This document shows positions 13,099-13,306 of a stretch of DNA of 13,306 nt, piece after piece. Each line of letters opens with the position of its first letter. Position 1 is the first letter of the stretch. A program made the translations under genes and the position numbers. The stretch covers positions 1 through 13,306 of the forward strand of contig JAVBQA010000108.1 of the NCBI GenBank assembly GCA_031549325.1, given 5' to 3'. The notes beneath the pieces are model-generated. The model searched no databases. It was not told where the DNA came from and was given only the letters and a program-made list of their open reading frames with translations. This DNA comes from JAJDGF01 sp031549325 (GTDB taxonomy: Bacteria > Bacillota > Clostridia > Christensenellales > Aristaeellaceae).

Positions 13099-13159
13099 AA
13101 AATCAATGAACGTCGCCATGGTAAAGCGTGAAAGACGAAGACGCATAGAGGTTGAAGCG

Positions 13160-13306
13160 ATGTGCTCATTTCTTGCCCGGTTCTATCGGGAGTCGCGCGG
13201 CGGCATTCCGGTGCTTTTGGCGATCAACGGCTTGCGGCGCTGGCGGCGCATTCCTGTTTTCAGTTCGGGAACGTCCCCGCGCAGAGGCTTGCCGCCGATG
13301 GCGGAG
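13160..13306 (+). CDS. Unidentified open frame running off the right edge
   Basis: An ATG at 13160 with AGAGG 8 nt upstream opens a frame that has no stop before the window ends (49 codons seen). It is in frame with earlier ATGs at 13106 and 13118. The predicted peptide is Arg-rich (for example INGLRRWRRIPVF) and matches no family I know. Two other frames are also open for much of this stretch, and a minus-strand frame ends in it. It could therefore be non-coding or part of a repeated element. The well-formed promoter upstream is the best argument for a gene. Confidence 0.25.
   Translation, partial: MCSFLARFYRESRGGIPVLLAINGLRRWRRIPVFSSGTSPRRGLPPMAE

Noticed and set aside
1..13306. CRISPR arrays, tRNA or rRNA genes, phage or toxin-antitoxin modules
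   Set aside because: No regularly spaced repeats, cloverleaf or rRNA-like stretches, integrase, or small paired toxin-antitoxin frames were found by reading.

Overview
The window looks like a GC-rich Clostridia-type Firmicute, perhaps a gut lineage. The signs are strong AAGGAGG-type ribosome binding sites, sigma-A promoters, a YesM/YesN-type two-component pair, a Big2-CAP exported protein, and coding sequence rich in G/C at third positions. This placement is an inference from style, not from a marker gene. No rRNA, tRNA, CRISPR array or transposase gene was seen.

Left part (1-8482). A partial ThiF/MoeB-like E1 enzyme on the minus strand is divergent from a carbohydrate ABC importer on the plus strand: RbsA/MglA-type double ATPase (719-2242), RbsC-type permease (2239-3261, ATGA overlap) and exported binding protein (3372-4325). 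A long hairpin follows. A separate tight operon then has its own good promoter: a Cache/HAMP histidine kinase (4504-6300), an AraC-type response regulator (6300-7496) and a second binding protein (7493-8482), which is a paralogue of the transporter's binding protein but has an uncleaved-looking N-terminal membrane anchor. The simplest model is a three-component sugar sensor: anchored binding protein to kinase to regulator. The regulator would then activate the importer promoter, which has a TGnTATAAT extended -10, a poor -35 and two 15-bp direct repeats exactly 21 bp apart just upstream.

Middle part (8483-10030). Between the sensor operon and a minus-strand exported Big2-Big2-CAP protein lies a 224-bp MITE-like element (8559-8782) with short terminal inverted repeats and many internal hairpins. 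It is flanked by a 22-bp direct repeat of an intrinsic terminator hairpin. It appears to have inserted into the terminator of the CAP gene, separating one hairpin copy from the U-tract. The CAP gene has an unusually AT-rich upstream region with spaced direct repeats.

Right part (10031-13306). A YajO-like aldo/keto reductase (minus) is divergent from a MerR-family regulator (plus). A 19-bp dyad fills the 19-bp spacer of the reductase promoter, the classic MerR layout, and also covers the start of the regulator transcript. A nitroreductase-family protein (minus) is divergent from a PhnB-like VOC-fold protein (plus), which ends in a strong hairpin. The last 240 bp hold a TTGACA promoter and an open frame running off the window that I do not recognise.
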